A stretch of DNA of 64,000 nt from Nonlabens spongiae (GCF_002117125.1 NZ_CP019344.1:2384501-2448500), one strand, 5' to 3'; shown: positions 34,114-43,957, numbered from the stretch's first letter. Numbers and translations are program-made. The notes: a model not told the origin generated them from the letters alone.

Positions 34114-35655
34114 ATGAGTGATAAAAAGAACATAGACCGTCTTTACCAAGAGAGGTTTAAGGAATTTGAACCTACTCCACCTGCTGACATGTGGAGTAAA
34201 ATCGAGAAAGAACTTCCCAAGGAGAAAAAGCGCAGAATCACACCATTCTGGTATTATGGTGGTATCGCTGCCGGCTTAGCTCTTTTATTAAGTCTTTTTC
34301 TTTTTCAACAGGATAATGATCCTAATATTACAAAGGATCAATTTGTCAAAACTTCAAGTGCTACCGAAGAGCAATCTCAAGATAATTCCCAAACTGAGGC
34401 AGTTGCCTCTGAAGAAGATGTACCCTCTAATTCCAGCACGCCTTCACCACAGAACCTACGAGATGTGTCTCAGTCAGATGCCGGTGTAACGAATGCGAGT
34501 GTTGCGAGCCAAGAAAACAATCGCTCACAGAATTCAAATAATGTGGTTGGAACCGCTCAGGTCAACAAAAAACCTGCTCCTACCGGAAATCGATCAAATC
34601 CATCAACTAAAACAAACAAATCATCAACCATTAATTCAAGTACAGATTACGCGGCTTTTAACCTGCCTAAAACCAGCCGTGATAATCATAGGGAAACTAA
34701 AAATGAAATTGTAGAGACTCCCGTTGATGAGAGAACCAGTATATCGGCTACAACAAAGAATGAGCAGTTCAAAAAGTCAGATGTCGTTGGGAATAAAACT
34801 AAGATAGAGAAGGAAAATCAGGATGCATTAACGGTGTTTAATGAAAAGGAACAAGATTCATTGGCTAATGAATTGGTCAAGAACGCTGTTGCTTCAGAAG
34901 AAAGCAAGTCAGATTCTCTCGATGTTCAGCAAACCAACTCCAGAAAATTCACAGGAAGTACGCTCATTGCTCCAGTGTATTCAAATTCATTGTCTGGTAG
35001 CTCGATCAATACCGCCGTTGCAGATAATGCCACCCAAGCCGGTTATAACCTGAGCTACGGTGTTTCCTTAGCTTATGATCTTAATGACAGGTGGAGTTTG
35101 AGAACCGGAATTCATAAAACTGATGTATCCTATAATACCGGTGATGTGCGTTATGCGAGCAGTGACCCTACTATTGATGGACCGTTTGCAACAGCTTTTG
35201 ACGCCTCAGCAGTTATGGATCAGGGTTCACTCCCTACGGTTACCAGCTCGATGCCTTTTGCTCCAGATCTTGTTTCAAATGCATTTTTGGGTCTTGATGG
35301 AGAGCTGTCACAGCAGCTGGGATATATAGAAGTACCACTTGAAATGCGCTACAAACTCATTAATTCTAGATTAAACCTAAGTGTTGCCGGTGGTTTTAGC
35401 GCTTTGTTCTTACAACAGAACCAAGTTCAGATTATAGGAGACAATCGTAGATTGGATCTGGGTAGCGATAATAACTTCAGAGACTTTAATCAGAGTGCAA
35501 ACTTTGGTTTGGGATTGGATTATGGACTTACAGATCGATTGGGGATCATGCTGGAACCTATGTTCAAATACCAATTTAACGCGCTCTCAAACGATCCTAC
35601 AGGCTTTAGGCCCTACACAATTGCTGTGTACAGTGGTCTGACCTATAAATTTTAA
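34114..35655 (+). CDS. Anti-sigma-like membrane protein with C-terminal outer-membrane beta-barrel domain
   Basis: A 513-aa protein next to the sigma factor. Residues 1-44 are a charged cytosolic segment (DRLYQERFKEFEPTPPADMW) like small RseA-type anti-sigma tails; 46-63 form one transmembrane helix; 70-290 is a Ser/Asn/Thr/Lys-rich disordered linker; 290-513 resembles an eight-stranded outer-membrane beta-barrel, ending LTYKF with a terminal aromatic. Inner and outer membrane parts in one chain could span the periplasm and sense envelope damage. This architecture is inferred from sequence features; the barrel may instead be a periplasmic beta-domain. Confidence 0.75.
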   Translation: MSDKKNIDRLYQERFKEFEPTPPADMWSKIEKELPKEKKRRITPFWYYGGIAAGLALLLSLFLFQQDNDPNITKDQFVKTSSATEEQSQDNSQTEAVASEEDVPSNSSTPSPQNLRDVSQSDAGVTNASVASQENNRSQNSNNVVGTAQVNKKPAPTGNRSNPSTKTNKSSTINSSTDYAAFNLPKTSRDNHRETKNEIVETPVDERTSISATTKNEQFKKSDVVGNKTKIEKENQDALTVFNEKEQDSLANELVKNAVASEESKSDSLDVQQTNSRKFTGSTLIAPVYSNSLSGSSINTAVADNATQAGYNLSYGVSLAYDLNDRWSLRTGIHKTDVSYNTGDVRYASSDPTIDGPFATAFDASAVMDQGSLPTVTSSMPFAPDLVSNAFLGLDGELSQQLGYIEVPLEMRYKLINSRLNLSVAGGFSALFLQQNQVQIIGDNRRLDLGSDNNFRDFNQSANFGLGLDYGLTDRLGIMLEPMFKYQFNALSNDPTGFRPYTIAVYSGLTYKF

Positions 35656-35743
35656 CGGTGGCTGTCCAGCATTGCGGGCAGTAACTGTTCTTATGAAAAA
35701 GAAAGCATTGGGTTTACAAACTCGATATTGCAATGATGACGAA

Positions 35744-35774
35744 AAGCCGCTCCTGTGCCATGGGGCGGTTTTTT
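35744..35774 (+). terminator. Intrinsic terminator after the sigma/barrel operon
   Basis: Stem around GCCGCTCC (35746-35753) with GGGGCGGT (35762-35769), including two wobble pairs, followed by T-run. Confidence 0.75.
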
Positions 35775-35795
35775 AATTCTAGCAACTTTGGTTTA

Positions 35796-36536
35796 TTAAG
35801 TAGCGTTTTTCAGATCGTGAAGTATGATGTTTCTTACGCTTTCGCGAAAGCGTACTTTATCTTCTTGTAGATTCATACCTTTAGTGGGAACGCTCTTATG
35901 GACAATCGCTCGCATCCTACCCATGCTACCCTTAAAGAACGTGAACGGAAAACGCTTTTTATTATCCAGCAATGTGACCGGCAACACTGGTATCTGATGC
36001 TCAATCGCCAGTCTAAAAGCACCGTCCTTAAAAGTGTCGAGTAGAATATCTTCATCATCAGGTACACCGCCCTCGGGAAAAATGCAGATTCCTACACCAT
36101 CGTGTAAGCGCTGTCGTGCACGATCAAATACAGCCTTCCTACTTCTCGCATTGTTGCGATCCACGAGTATGCAGGTACGTTTATAGAAAAAGCCAAAAAT
36201 GGGAATCTTAGCCAGTTCAGCTTTGCCTACAAAAACGAATGGATTACGCGAAATCAGCAACATCATCATGATATCAGTCATGCTGGTATGGTTTGCCACG
36301 AGCATATAGCTCTGTTTAGGATCCATTTTCCCTAATCTTTTCACTTGAGGATAGAATCCCATCCCGTAGATAATGATTGCCGCCCAGAATCTAGCAATTG
36401 CAAAAAAGATATGATAGGTTTTCTCAGAAATGGTAAAAACAACAAGTATGGGAAATAAAACAATAATGGGAACGCCCATAAGCACATAAAACCACACACG
36501 GTATAAGGGCATCAAAATATATCGCAGCCAGCTCAT
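35796..36536 (-). CDS. 1-acyl-sn-glycerol-3-phosphate acyltransferase (PlsC-type)
   Basis: Transfers an acyl chain to the sn-2 position of lysophosphatidate in phospholipid synthesis at the inner membrane. The 246-aa protein has motif I NHTSMTD at residues 82-88 and motif III FPEGG at 153-157, with an N-terminal membrane segment (about 12-38). The palindrome at 35837 gives RFRES near the C-terminus. It is downstream of the elaA-like gene on the same strand. Confidence 0.92.
   Translation of the reverse strand: MSWLRYILMPLYRVWFYVLMGVPIIVLFPILVVFTISEKTYHIFFAIARFWAAIIIYGMGFYPQVKRLGKMDPKQSYMLVANHTSMTDIMMMLLISRNPFVFVGKAELAKIPIFGFFYKRTCILVDRNNARSRKAVFDRARQRLHDGVGICIFPEGGVPDDEDILLDTFKDGAFRLAIEHQIPVLPVTLLDNKKRFPFTFFKGSMGRMRAIVHKSVPTKGMNLQEDKVRFRESVRNIILHDLKNAT
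35837..35852. repeat. Dispersed palindrome CGCTTTCGCGAAAGCG, copy 8
   Basis: Exact copy inside the acyltransferase gene, read as RFRES near its C-terminus. Confidence 0.9.
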
Positions 36537-36565
36537 AGGGCTTAAAAATAGGTTTTATAGGTGGG

Positions 36566-37012
36566 TTAATGGTTCAATTCAAGGGTCATTTCCTGATGCG
36601 GGATACCGTCCTCAAGATATTTTTTTCCTGTTTGTACAAAACCTAGGTCCTTATAAAATTGATCTAAATAACATTGAGCTGAAATATTTATAAGTTTATG
36701 ACCTCTAGATTTCAAAACCTCGATGCTTTTTTGCATGATTTCAACACCTAGGCTTTGTTTTCTGAAATCTGGATGAACAACTACCCTACCTATACTAGCC
36801 TGTTCAGTATAAGTTTTTGGATCAAATACTCGTGTGTAGGCCACCAGTAGATTGTCCTTGAATCCTAGAATATGTAAAGCTTGTTGATCGTAATTATCTA
36901 TATCTTGATACACACAATCTTGTTCCACAACAAAAACCTGTGAGCGCAATCTTAAACTCTGATATAATTGATTCAATGATAGCGCTTCAAATTCTAGAAC
37001 TTTGATCTCCAT
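36566..37012 (-). CDS. GNAT family N-acetyltransferase, ElaA type
   Basis: A 148-aa protein matching the ElaA branch: LYQSLRLRSQVFVVEQDCVY followed by DIDNYDQQALHILG, then the acetyl-CoA-binding RVVVHPDFRKQSLG. The substrate is unknown. The start MEIKVLEFEAL at 37012 is chosen since upstream in-frame codons overlap the preceding gene. It lies one base after the 86-aa gene and 29 bases before plsC in a three-gene operon. Confidence 0.88.
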   Translation of the reverse strand: MEIKVLEFEALSLNQLYQSLRLRSQVFVVEQDCVYQDIDNYDQQALHILGFKDNLLVAYTRVFDPKTYTEQASIGRVVVHPDFRKQSLGVEIMQKSIEVLKSRGHKLINISAQCYLDQFYKDLGFVQTGKKYLEDGIPHQEMTLELNH

Positions 37013-37013
37013 A

Positions 37014-37274
37014 CTAGAATTGTTTGGGAACATTCTTGAATTTAGGTGGCTCAACACCTATGCGTATGTCTGTGATTATTTTCTCTAACATCTCACCAAA
37101 ATCCTCCTCACCCTTAGCCATACATTCTTGACGGTAGTCATCTAGATCGTTGAGAGTCTCATCTTTATCTTTCTGGTCATACTCATTGATTTCCCTCCAT
37201 ATTTCCATCAATTGCTTTTTGGGATCTATGGCAGTTTTGAGTTTATGAATGATGATGGAAGCTTCTTTTTTCAT
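37014..37274 (-). CDS. Conserved hypothetical protein, 86 residues
   Basis: A small, charged, probably helical protein (KKEASIIIHKLKTAIDPKK at the start, PPKFKNVPKQF at the end). No family recognised. It is the first gene of the operon with the ElaA-type GNAT and plsC. A copy of the dispersed palindrome lies 17 bases upstream of its ATG. Confidence 0.7.
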   Translation of the reverse strand: MKKEASIIIHKLKTAIDPKKQLMEIWREINEYDQKDKDETLNDLDDYRQECMAKGEEDFGEMLEKIITDIRIGVEPPKFKNVPKQF

Positions 37275-37290
37275 GCTAATTTGATTAGTT

Positions 37291-37306
37291 CGCTTTCGCG
37301 AAAGCG
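37291..37306. repeat. Dispersed palindrome CGCTTTCGCGAAAGCG, copy 9
   Basis: Exact intergenic copy directly upstream of the 86-aa gene, in its likely 5' leader or promoter. Confidence 0.9.
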
Positions 37307-37372
37307 TAACAATATTACAAACTCATACTGATCACGAGCTTAAAATAAAAACAAATATCTACTGAAAAGAAA

Positions 37373-37395
37373 TGCCCAGATGGAATATCTAGGCA
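37373..37395 (-). terminator. Probable terminator of the M16 protease gene
   Basis: TGCCCAGAT with ATCTAGGCA (one mismatch) form a hairpin with a 5-base loop; on the minus strand it is followed by TTTCTTTTC. Confidence 0.5.
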
Positions 37396-37422
37396 CTTTC
37401 TCATGTTTGATCAGTGAGCGAT

Positions 37423-40395
37423 TTACATTCTCACATCTTCTGTCTCATAGTTGAAAAGGTAGTCCACATCAAGCTCTTGAACTTTCCCTAACATGCTCAA
37501 AGCCTTCATGTCTACATCTTCCTTATTACCTATAACCATTACGTTATAATCCTCACCGCTGATGTTTTTCTGAAAATATTCTCTCAGGTCAGCTAAGGTC
37601 ATGTCCTTAATGGCATCGTACATTTTTTGACGATTGTCCTCAGAAATTCCTCTTTTCTTCAAGCCTTCATAAGTCCAGAAAATATTTGATTTAGTCACTC
37701 GATCTGCAGCAATTTGCTTTAGAGTACTTTCTTTTGCCTGATCAAATTGTTCTTGAGCTTCTGGCATCTCTGTCATGATTTCCATCATCGCATCAATGGC
37801 TTGGGGCATTTTGTTAGCCTGAGTTCCTATGTAGGCCATAACGTAATCGCTTTTCCCTTTTTCTGAAGCCTGTTGATAAGAAGAGTAAGCAGAGTAGGCA
37901 AGTGATTTAGACTCCCTGATCTCTTGAAATACGATGGATGAAAGTCCACTACCGAAGTAGGTATTGAACAATCTAGTTGCAGCCATTTGCTCAGCATCAA
38001 ACTCTTCTCCTTTGGCAAGCAATACCATCTCGCTCTGAACCATGTCGTAGTCTACAAAGTATACGTTGCCACCTGTTTCTTGTTCTTGATATTCACGCTT
38101 TTCAGGATACGATTTGAGATCAGTAGGTATCTTATGATGGGTGTCTACAGCAGCTATGGCGCTTTCTTTATCTTTTCCATAATAGAAGATGCGGTGTTCA
38201 TAATTTCTCAGATCTTTCACTTTTTGGACAAGATCAGCAGGATCCATGGCGCGCAGCTCAGCTTCGGTATATATGTTTCTCAATCTGGAATCTTCGCCAT
38301 ATTTTCCATAGTTCATCAAACCGTTAAAAAGAATGTTTCCTTTTTGAGTTTTACCATCCAATCGATTCTTCATGATTTGATCAACGTATTTATCGTAAGA
38401 TTCTTGATTAGGAACAGCATTATCCCATAAGTGCTCTACTAATTCAAGACCTGGCTCAAGATTTTCCTTTAAACCTGACATACCGATCACGGTGCGGTCT
38501 GGACCTGCATTCACGTAAGAATTGATACCTAATTTGTAAAATTCCTGCTTTAGTTCTTCTGGAGAATACTTTTCAGTTCCCAAGAAATCCATGTAACCAG
38601 CAGCGAGGCTCATTTGCTTATCGTGGTCACTTCCCATATCTAAGATCATATATAAATTGAATAAGTCATTAGATGGATTCTCGATGTGGGCAAATTCAAG
38701 ACCCGACTCTGTCTCAGTAGTCTTGATCTCTTTTTTATAATCTACAAATTGTGGTTTGAGAGATGGCGTTTCCATCGTGTTGAAGTTCTTCAACCACGCA
38801 GACTCTTTACCACGATTCAGCTCGATAGGTGTGATGCCAGGATTCTCGACTTTTGCGATATCAGGATCTGTTCCCTGAACTTTGTGAACTTCTACATAAT
38901 TGTTTTTGTACGTTTCATTCGCAAATGCTACCACGTCTTCTTTAGTGATTTCCTTCATTTTGTCCAGCATTTCCAGACGGCTGGGCCAGTCTTGAAAACC
39001 TATAAATGCATCTAGATAAGCATAAGCCGTAGCTGATCCATTTTCATATTGCTGGATTTGTGACTTTCTGAGATCATTTACTACAGCCTCAATCAGCCAA
39101 TCCTCAAACTCACCCTTTTTGATCTTTTCTATTTGCGCAAGTAATAAATCCCTAACCTCGTCGAGACTTTGATCTTTTTTAGGGTAGCCGTAAAGCAAGT
39201 GAAATCCATAATCGTTATCAAAGTTTGTAAATGATGATGCTTGCTGCACCATTTGCTTCTGGTTAAGATTCAAATCGATTAGTCCAGCTTGAGAGTTGGC
39301 AAGCATATAATCAATCAGGGTTACCATCACCTCGTCATCTGAACCTTTTCCTTCAGTTCTGAAGGCTACATAGATGTTTTCTGCTGTTGGCCCCTTTACT
39401 ACCGTTTTAACTGGTGCAGTCAGCTCAGGTTGATCCTCAAAAGTAGGATGTGTTACTTCTTGATTTTCATAGTGACCGAAGGCCTCATCTACTTTCTTAA
39501 TAGTTTGATCAAAATCGATATCTCCTACGAGTATTACAGCCATATTATTGGGTACATAATACTTATCAAAATAAGCGTTGATCGCTTCCATCGACGGATT
39601 CTTGAGATGCTCCGCAACGCCTATTGTGGATTGTGTTCCATATGGATGACTAGGGAATAAACCAGCTAGGACAGCTTCATATTGTTTGCGACCATCACTG
39701 TCTTGGCTTCGGTTGAATTCTTCAAAAACAGCTTCCAGTTCTGTGTGAAACAAACGCAACACCACTTGACTAAAACGCTCACTTTCAATAGACAACCACT
39801 TGTCCAACTCGTTACTAGGAATTTTGTTGACATAAACGGTTTGCTCGTTTGAGGTGAAGGCATTAGTACCCTCAGCACCTAAGGAACTAACCATTTTGTC
39901 ATACTCATTGGCAATGGAGATTTTTGAGGCCTCGTAAGAAACACTGTCGATCTTGCGGTAAATTTTTTTCTTTGCTTCAGGATCTTGTGTCGCCTTGTGC
40001 TCCTCATAGAGATCAGAAATTTCCTGAATCAATACTTTTTCTTTCTCATAATCCGTCGTGCCTATTTCATCAGTTCCTTTAAAGACCATGTGCTCTAGGT
40101 AGTGCGCTAGTCCTGTATTATCTGCAGGGTCGTAAGTAGAGCCTGCGCGTACGGCGATAAGGGTCTGAATTTTAGGTTCTTCTTCGTTTTTACCCATGTA
40201 GACTTTCAAACCATTGTCCAGTGTGTAAAGTCTCAGACCAGTAGGATCGTCTCTGAAAGTCTCGTAGGAATAACCGTTAGAGTCCTCTTGAGTAGAAGCG
40301 GCATAAGCCATTTCTGGTTCAGCGGGCATTTCATCTTTACAGCCGGTCAGTACCGCAGCTGATAGAAAAAAAGCCGATAAGTGTCTTAGTTTCAT
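37423..40395 (-). CDS. M16 family zinc metallopeptidase, lipoprotein
   Basis: A 990-aa exported protease of the insulinase/pitrilysin family. A lipobox (VLTGC, Cys19) anchors it in the envelope. The inverted zinc motif HYLEH is at residues 98-102, with the distal glutamate expected in the ELEAVFEEFNRS segment. A second, inactive M16 domain makes up the C-terminal half, with LLYGYPK and the STTYP-like parts replaced. Such proteins degrade peptides in the periplasm or at the surface. It is monocistronic and ends at a weak terminator. Confidence 0.93.
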   Translation of the reverse strand: MKLRHLSAFFLSAAVLTGCKDEMPAEPEMAYAASTQEDSNGYSYETFRDDPTGLRLYTLDNGLKVYMGKNEEEPKIQTLIAVRAGSTYDPADNTGLAHYLEHMVFKGTDEIGTTDYEKEKVLIQEISDLYEEHKATQDPEAKKKIYRKIDSVSYEASKISIANEYDKMVSSLGAEGTNAFTSNEQTVYVNKIPSNELDKWLSIESERFSQVVLRLFHTELEAVFEEFNRSQDSDGRKQYEAVLAGLFPSHPYGTQSTIGVAEHLKNPSMEAINAYFDKYYVPNNMAVILVGDIDFDQTIKKVDEAFGHYENQEVTHPTFEDQPELTAPVKTVVKGPTAENIYVAFRTEGKGSDDEVMVTLIDYMLANSQAGLIDLNLNQKQMVQQASSFTNFDNDYGFHLLYGYPKKDQSLDEVRDLLLAQIEKIKKGEFEDWLIEAVVNDLRKSQIQQYENGSATAYAYLDAFIGFQDWPSRLEMLDKMKEITKEDVVAFANETYKNNYVEVHKVQGTDPDIAKVENPGITPIELNRGKESAWLKNFNTMETPSLKPQFVDYKKEIKTTETESGLEFAHIENPSNDLFNLYMILDMGSDHDKQMSLAAGYMDFLGTEKYSPEELKQEFYKLGINSYVNAGPDRTVIGMSGLKENLEPGLELVEHLWDNAVPNQESYDKYVDQIMKNRLDGKTQKGNILFNGLMNYGKYGEDSRLRNIYTEAELRAMDPADLVQKVKDLRNYEHRIFYYGKDKESAIAAVDTHHKIPTDLKSYPEKREYQEQETGGNVYFVDYDMVQSEMVLLAKGEEFDAEQMAATRLFNTYFGSGLSSIVFQEIRESKSLAYSAYSSYQQASEKGKSDYVMAYIGTQANKMPQAIDAMMEIMTEMPEAQEQFDQAKESTLKQIAADRVTKSNIFWTYEGLKKRGISEDNRQKMYDAIKDMTLADLREYFQKNISGEDYNVMVIGNKEDVDMKALSMLGKVQELDVDYLFNYETEDVRM

Positions 40396-40513
40396 TGATT
40401 TGGTTTTATCGTTTAAATCGCAACGTAAAGTACGTCACCATATTGTTAAATAAGAGTAGGTTTATTCCTCTTTGTTACATCGTATAGCAATAAATTCCAG
40501 AATGATTTCCTTT

Positions 40514-40807
40514 CTACCAAGGTGAACATAACAGTAGAATCAGGGTAGCTACATTGATAGCTAAACCAACATAGTTTCTCCAATTTTTGAGTTCTTTCCT
40601 ATAGATAAAGGACATTACTAAATAACCTATGAAAACACAAGGAACGCTCAATATGGTAGGAATGGTAAACATTTCAAAGAAAACCCTAAATAACGCATGA
40701 TCGATCCATATACTTGAGAATTGATGCGCTAAAGCGATATAGTAGAGATAAATACATTGCCACATGCTCAAATAAAACGCAACCTTCAACAGTAGTTTCT
40801 TAACCAT
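40514..40807 (-). CDS. Small membrane protein, three helices
   Basis: A 97-aa protein with hydrophobic segments near residues 7-26, 39-59 and 75-93. The start MVKKLLLKVAFY at 40807 is chosen; it overlaps the end of the YiaA-type gene by 8 bp, while the longer frame would run deep into it. No family recognised. Coupled translation suggests it works with the YiaA-type protein. Confidence 0.65.
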   Translation of the reverse strand: MVKKLLLKVAFYLSMWQCIYLYYIALAHQFSSIWIDHALFRVFFEMFTIPTILSVPCVFIGYLVMSFIYRKELKNWRNYVGLAINVATLILLLCSPW

Positions 40808-41258
40808 CGTTTTTCTGTTGTTCAATAAATTTGACATCCCTGGTGTTTTTCTGAACGGCAATTGCAGCAAACAAACTCAACAAAAAGGACATCGCATAGA
40901 AGCCTTTCTCACTCAGCCATAAATCTGCATTCCATAAGCCTATAGTAAGCAATACAATCGATGCGAGCGTAGCAAACCAGCTTATACCATAGTATAAATC
41001 AGTCACGGCAAGACCCTCTTGTTTATCGCGTACCGATTTTTGTACAGAGATCACCGAAAACAGCCCAAATAACAAAATCGTAAAGTAGTACCCTTTTTCA
41101 TTCAGTTCCATGGTGGCGTTCCACAACCCTATACAATAGGAGACCATTCCTGTTATTAATGCCACCCATGATGCACTGATGAACGCGGGTGTAGGCTTCC
41201 CGTCAAACGTTGATTTTACTTCCGGCTTGTTCTTTTCAAAAATTTCATGCGTTTCCAT
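40800..41258 (-). CDS. YiaA/YiaB-type inner membrane protein, duplicated domain
   Basis: A 152-aa inner-membrane protein with two copies of the YiaAB two-helix unit: ISASWVALITGMVSYCIGLW, then ILLFGLFSVISVQKSVRD, and later ISWFATLASIVLLTIGLW, then LLSLFAAIAVQKNTRD. Each half ends with the VQK(S/N)xRD motif. The function is unknown; E. coli YiaA is a related inner-membrane protein. It overlaps the 97-aa gene. Confidence 0.85.
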   Translation of the reverse strand: METHEIFEKNKPEVKSTFDGKPTPAFISASWVALITGMVSYCIGLWNATMELNEKGYYFTILLFGLFSVISVQKSVRDKQEGLAVTDLYYGISWFATLASIVLLTIGLWNADLWLSEKGFYAMSFLLSLFAAIAVQKNTRDVKFIEQQKNDG

Positions 41259-41385
41259 AATTTGAATTTTGAATTACGGTACAAACATCAGCGAGAACTT
41301 TGCATCATAAAAACCTAAATCCAGTAAATACTAACGACTTATTTACGTAAATAATTTTATAAATTGCTATTAATAAGATTGTTGA

Positions 41386-42819
41386 ATGAATAAAAATGAT
41401 GATTTAATCAGATTGATTCAAGGTTTGAATGAGGCAGAGGCGGTTGGGTATCTCGCTTTCGCGAAAGCGAGAACTAAAAGAACTGATGCCCGACAAATCA
41501 AATTATTCAACTATTTGAGAAAAGGTCCTCAGAGCGATTTGAGTACGAAACTCTATGGCAAAAAAGGTAATAATGCCTACTACGCTCTTAAAAGTCGCTT
41601 GCAACAAAACCTTGTGCAATACCTAGCCATTCAAGGTTTTGAAACCGATCAAAGAGCAGAAATGGAAACGTTGCGTTTGTTGCTGGCCGGTAGAAAGTTG
41701 CTTCAAAGAGAATGCTATAGCCTAGCCAGAAAGACCTTGAAAAAAGCCGAAAAACTTGCCAAAGATTCAGAAGAATTCAATTTGCTCCATGAGGTATATC
41801 TGACCATGATCAGCGCTGCACACTTAATGAAAATAGATGCAGGTAAGTTGAAGTCTGCCTGGGAGGCTAATCGGGTCTTAATCGATAAAAATGACCGGCT
41901 CGCTTTGCTTTTCATGAATTTTAAAACGAATCCAGACGCTCAGCGATTAAAGACATTAAGGAAATTATCCTCAGAGCTTGAGATAGAAATCAGTTCTGAT
42001 CTGAGCGTTAAAAGCCTTTTTGAGATACTGGATTTGTATACAGACGCGGCATCTCGAGAAGGAAATTATCATCTTATAACTGCAGAATTAGAGATGGTGG
42101 AAAAAGCGTTGACCTCAAAACATCCATCGCTTTTGAACACCCATAATTATTATGATTTACTATTCTTACTTGCGTTATCTTTTTCAAGAATTACTCAATT
42201 TAATCGCGCACTTCACTACCTCTCTTTGTTACAAAAAAGTGACCAACAATCTAAGTCAAGAACTGAGGAAGTCATAATGCTTCAGGCGCTATGCAATAAT
42301 TATTTAGGAAAGGCAATGGAGGCGATAAAATGTCTTGAGCATGCTGCACTCGATCGTTTAGATGCTAAATGTCTATTAGCATCATTTTATTTGCAACAAA
42401 GGCAACCAGAAAAAGCCTTGCGTCAACTGAATAAACTCAAACATCAAGACCTCTATTATGAACGACATTACACCGTACAGCTGGTTGTAAAGAAAAACCT
42501 TTTGTTGCTATTGATTTATGTAGATCTTAAAATGGAGAACCTTGTAGACTCACAGCATAGAAAGATTCAGCGCAAAAGAACAACTCTTGAAAAGATAGGG
42601 GAGGAGCGTATCTTGGATTTTCTCAGGCTTATTTTAATAAGTAATGAGAATAGGAATGCTTTATTAACTAAATCCTTCAGCGATAAGCTGGAAGAGTTAA
42701 CTATTTCCGATTTTGCTGAAGATGTCTTTGCCATGAGTTTTTACGCTTGGCTCAAATCAAAAAGCGAAAACAGACCTCTTTATGAAGTAACACTAGAGCT
42801 TGTTCAAAATATGACTTAA
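41386..42819 (+). CDS. Helical repeat protein of unknown function, 477 residues
   Basis: A cytosolic, mostly alpha-helical protein that looks like degenerate tetratricopeptide repeats (for example NRALHYLSLLQKSDQQ, AMEAIKCLEHAALDRLDAKC, QPEKALRQLNKL). No signal peptide or membrane segment. A palindrome in its N-terminal region is extended to 22 bp by flanking TCT/AGA and encodes LAFAKAR. I do not recognise a family; a flavobacterium-specific scaffold is likely. It is convergent with dprA. Confidence 0.75.
   Translation: MNKNDDLIRLIQGLNEAEAVGYLAFAKARTKRTDARQIKLFNYLRKGPQSDLSTKLYGKKGNNAYYALKSRLQQNLVQYLAIQGFETDQRAEMETLRLLLAGRKLLQRECYSLARKTLKKAEKLAKDSEEFNLLHEVYLTMISAAHLMKIDAGKLKSAWEANRVLIDKNDRLALLFMNFKTNPDAQRLKTLRKLSSELEIEISSDLSVKSLFEILDLYTDAASREGNYHLITAELEMVEKALTSKHPSLLNTHNYYDLLFLLALSFSRITQFNRALHYLSLLQKSDQQSKSRTEEVIMLQALCNNYLGKAMEAIKCLEHAALDRLDAKCLLASFYLQQRQPEKALRQLNKLKHQDLYYERHYTVQLVVKKNLLLLLIYVDLKMENLVDSQHRKIQRKRTTLEKIGEERILDFLRLILISNENRNALLTKSFSDKLEELTISDFAEDVFAMSFYAWLKSKSENRPLYEVTLELVQNMT
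41454..41469. repeat. Dispersed palindrome CGCTTTCGCGAAAGCG, copy 10
   Basis: Exact copy inside the 477-aa gene, read as AFAKA. The symmetry continues for three more bases on each side. Confidence 0.9.
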
Positions 42820-42829
42820 TCGTGAATTG

Positions 42830-43930
42830 TTAAGCCAGGGTAAAAAGTTTACCCGGCAGCGGCTTTACCACACCCTTGAGTTCCATTCCCATAAGCATGG
42901 AAGCTACTTTGTGGACCGGCATTTGCAAATCCATCGCGATGATGTCCAGCAGTTCCTTATCTGCCTTTTTTAGGTATTTGAAAACTTGTTTTTCCTCGTC
43001 GTTAAGTTCTACGAAGAGTTGTTTCTGGATAGCGATGTCTTGCTTTTTTTCCCAACCCAAGATATAGGCGATGTCTTCGGTTTTAGTGAGCATGTGGGCC
43101 TTGGCTTGTTTGATCAACTCATTGCAGCCTATGGAATATTTATCGTTTACCCGGCCTGGTACGGCAAAAACCTCGCGGTTGTAATCACTTGCTAGATCAG
43201 CCGTGACCAGTGAACCACCTTTTGACGCACTTTCTATGACCACAGTTGCTTCGCTTAAACCCGCGATGATGCGGTTGCGTCCCAAAAAGTTCTTGCGATC
43301 AAAGGAGTCAGAGTGCCAGAAGTCTGAGATAAAACCACCATTTTCCATCATCTGCTCATTGTAGGCCTCGTGATTGCGCGGGTAGGTTTGATTGAGACCG
43401 TGAGCCAAAACGGCAACAGTCTGTAGCTTATTTTCTATTGCTAGTTTATGAGCCAGGATGTCTACACCATAAGCGTAGCCACTCACGATAATGGGATTGA
43501 GAGGAGCGATCTCACTGATGAATTTCTCTAAGAAAGCCGCAGCGTTTGTGGTGATCTGGCGTGTGCCTACAATACTCAAGACATATGGATTGTCCAGCTC
43601 AATTTTCCCTTTCTCAAAATAGATGATGGGCCCGTCTGGACAGTATTGAAGTCTTTTAGAGTAGTCATCGTTATAATAAACTCTGTATTTTATGCGGTGC
43701 TTCTCAATGAATTCCAGTTCCTTTTCAGCTTTTTTAAATAGAAATGTCTTATTCTCAATGAACGAGGCTTTCTTATCGCCCATTCCCTCGAGCGCTGCGA
43801 TGGATGGCTTGTCCTGTTCAAAAACAGCACTCGCACTCCCGAATTCCCTGATGAGCTTTTTAGCTAGAATGTCACCTACTAGTGGTGCTTTTTTCAGTGC
43901 GAGAAGGGAGAGGAGCTCGGTTGGGTTCAT
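42830..43930 (-). CDS. dprA: DNA-processing protein DprA
   Basis: DprA loads RecA on incoming single-stranded DNA in natural transformation. The 366-aa protein has a helix-hairpin-helix-like N-terminus, the Rossmann-like DprA core with VGTRQ and SGYAYGVDILAHKLA, and a C-terminal winged helix (MDLQMPVHKVASMLMGMELKG). I start it at ATG 43930, MNPTELLSLLALKK, because the longer frame runs into the end of the O-antigen ligase gene and through a palindrome copy. recA lies 10 kb away. Confidence 0.94.
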   Translation of the reverse strand: MNPTELLSLLALKKAPLVGDILAKKLIREFGSASAVFEQDKPSIAALEGMGDKKASFIENKTFLFKKAEKELEFIEKHRIKYRVYYNDDYSKRLQYCPDGPIIYFEKGKIELDNPYVLSIVGTRQITTNAAAFLEKFISEIAPLNPIIVSGYAYGVDILAHKLAIENKLQTVAVLAHGLNQTYPRNHEAYNEQMMENGGFISDFWHSDSFDRKNFLGRNRIIAGLSEATVVIESASKGGSLVTADLASDYNREVFAVPGRVNDKYSIGCNELIKQAKAHMLTKTEDIAYILGWEKKQDIAIQKQLFVELNDEEKQVFKYLKKADKELLDIIAMDLQMPVHKVASMLMGMELKGVVKPLPGKLFTLA

Positions 43931-43957
43931 GTGATAGTAATAGCTTTTTTTGAGTTT

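Noticed and set aside
37987..38430. 147-codon antisense frame in the M16 peptidase gene
   Set aside because: No family features; within a complete protease gene.
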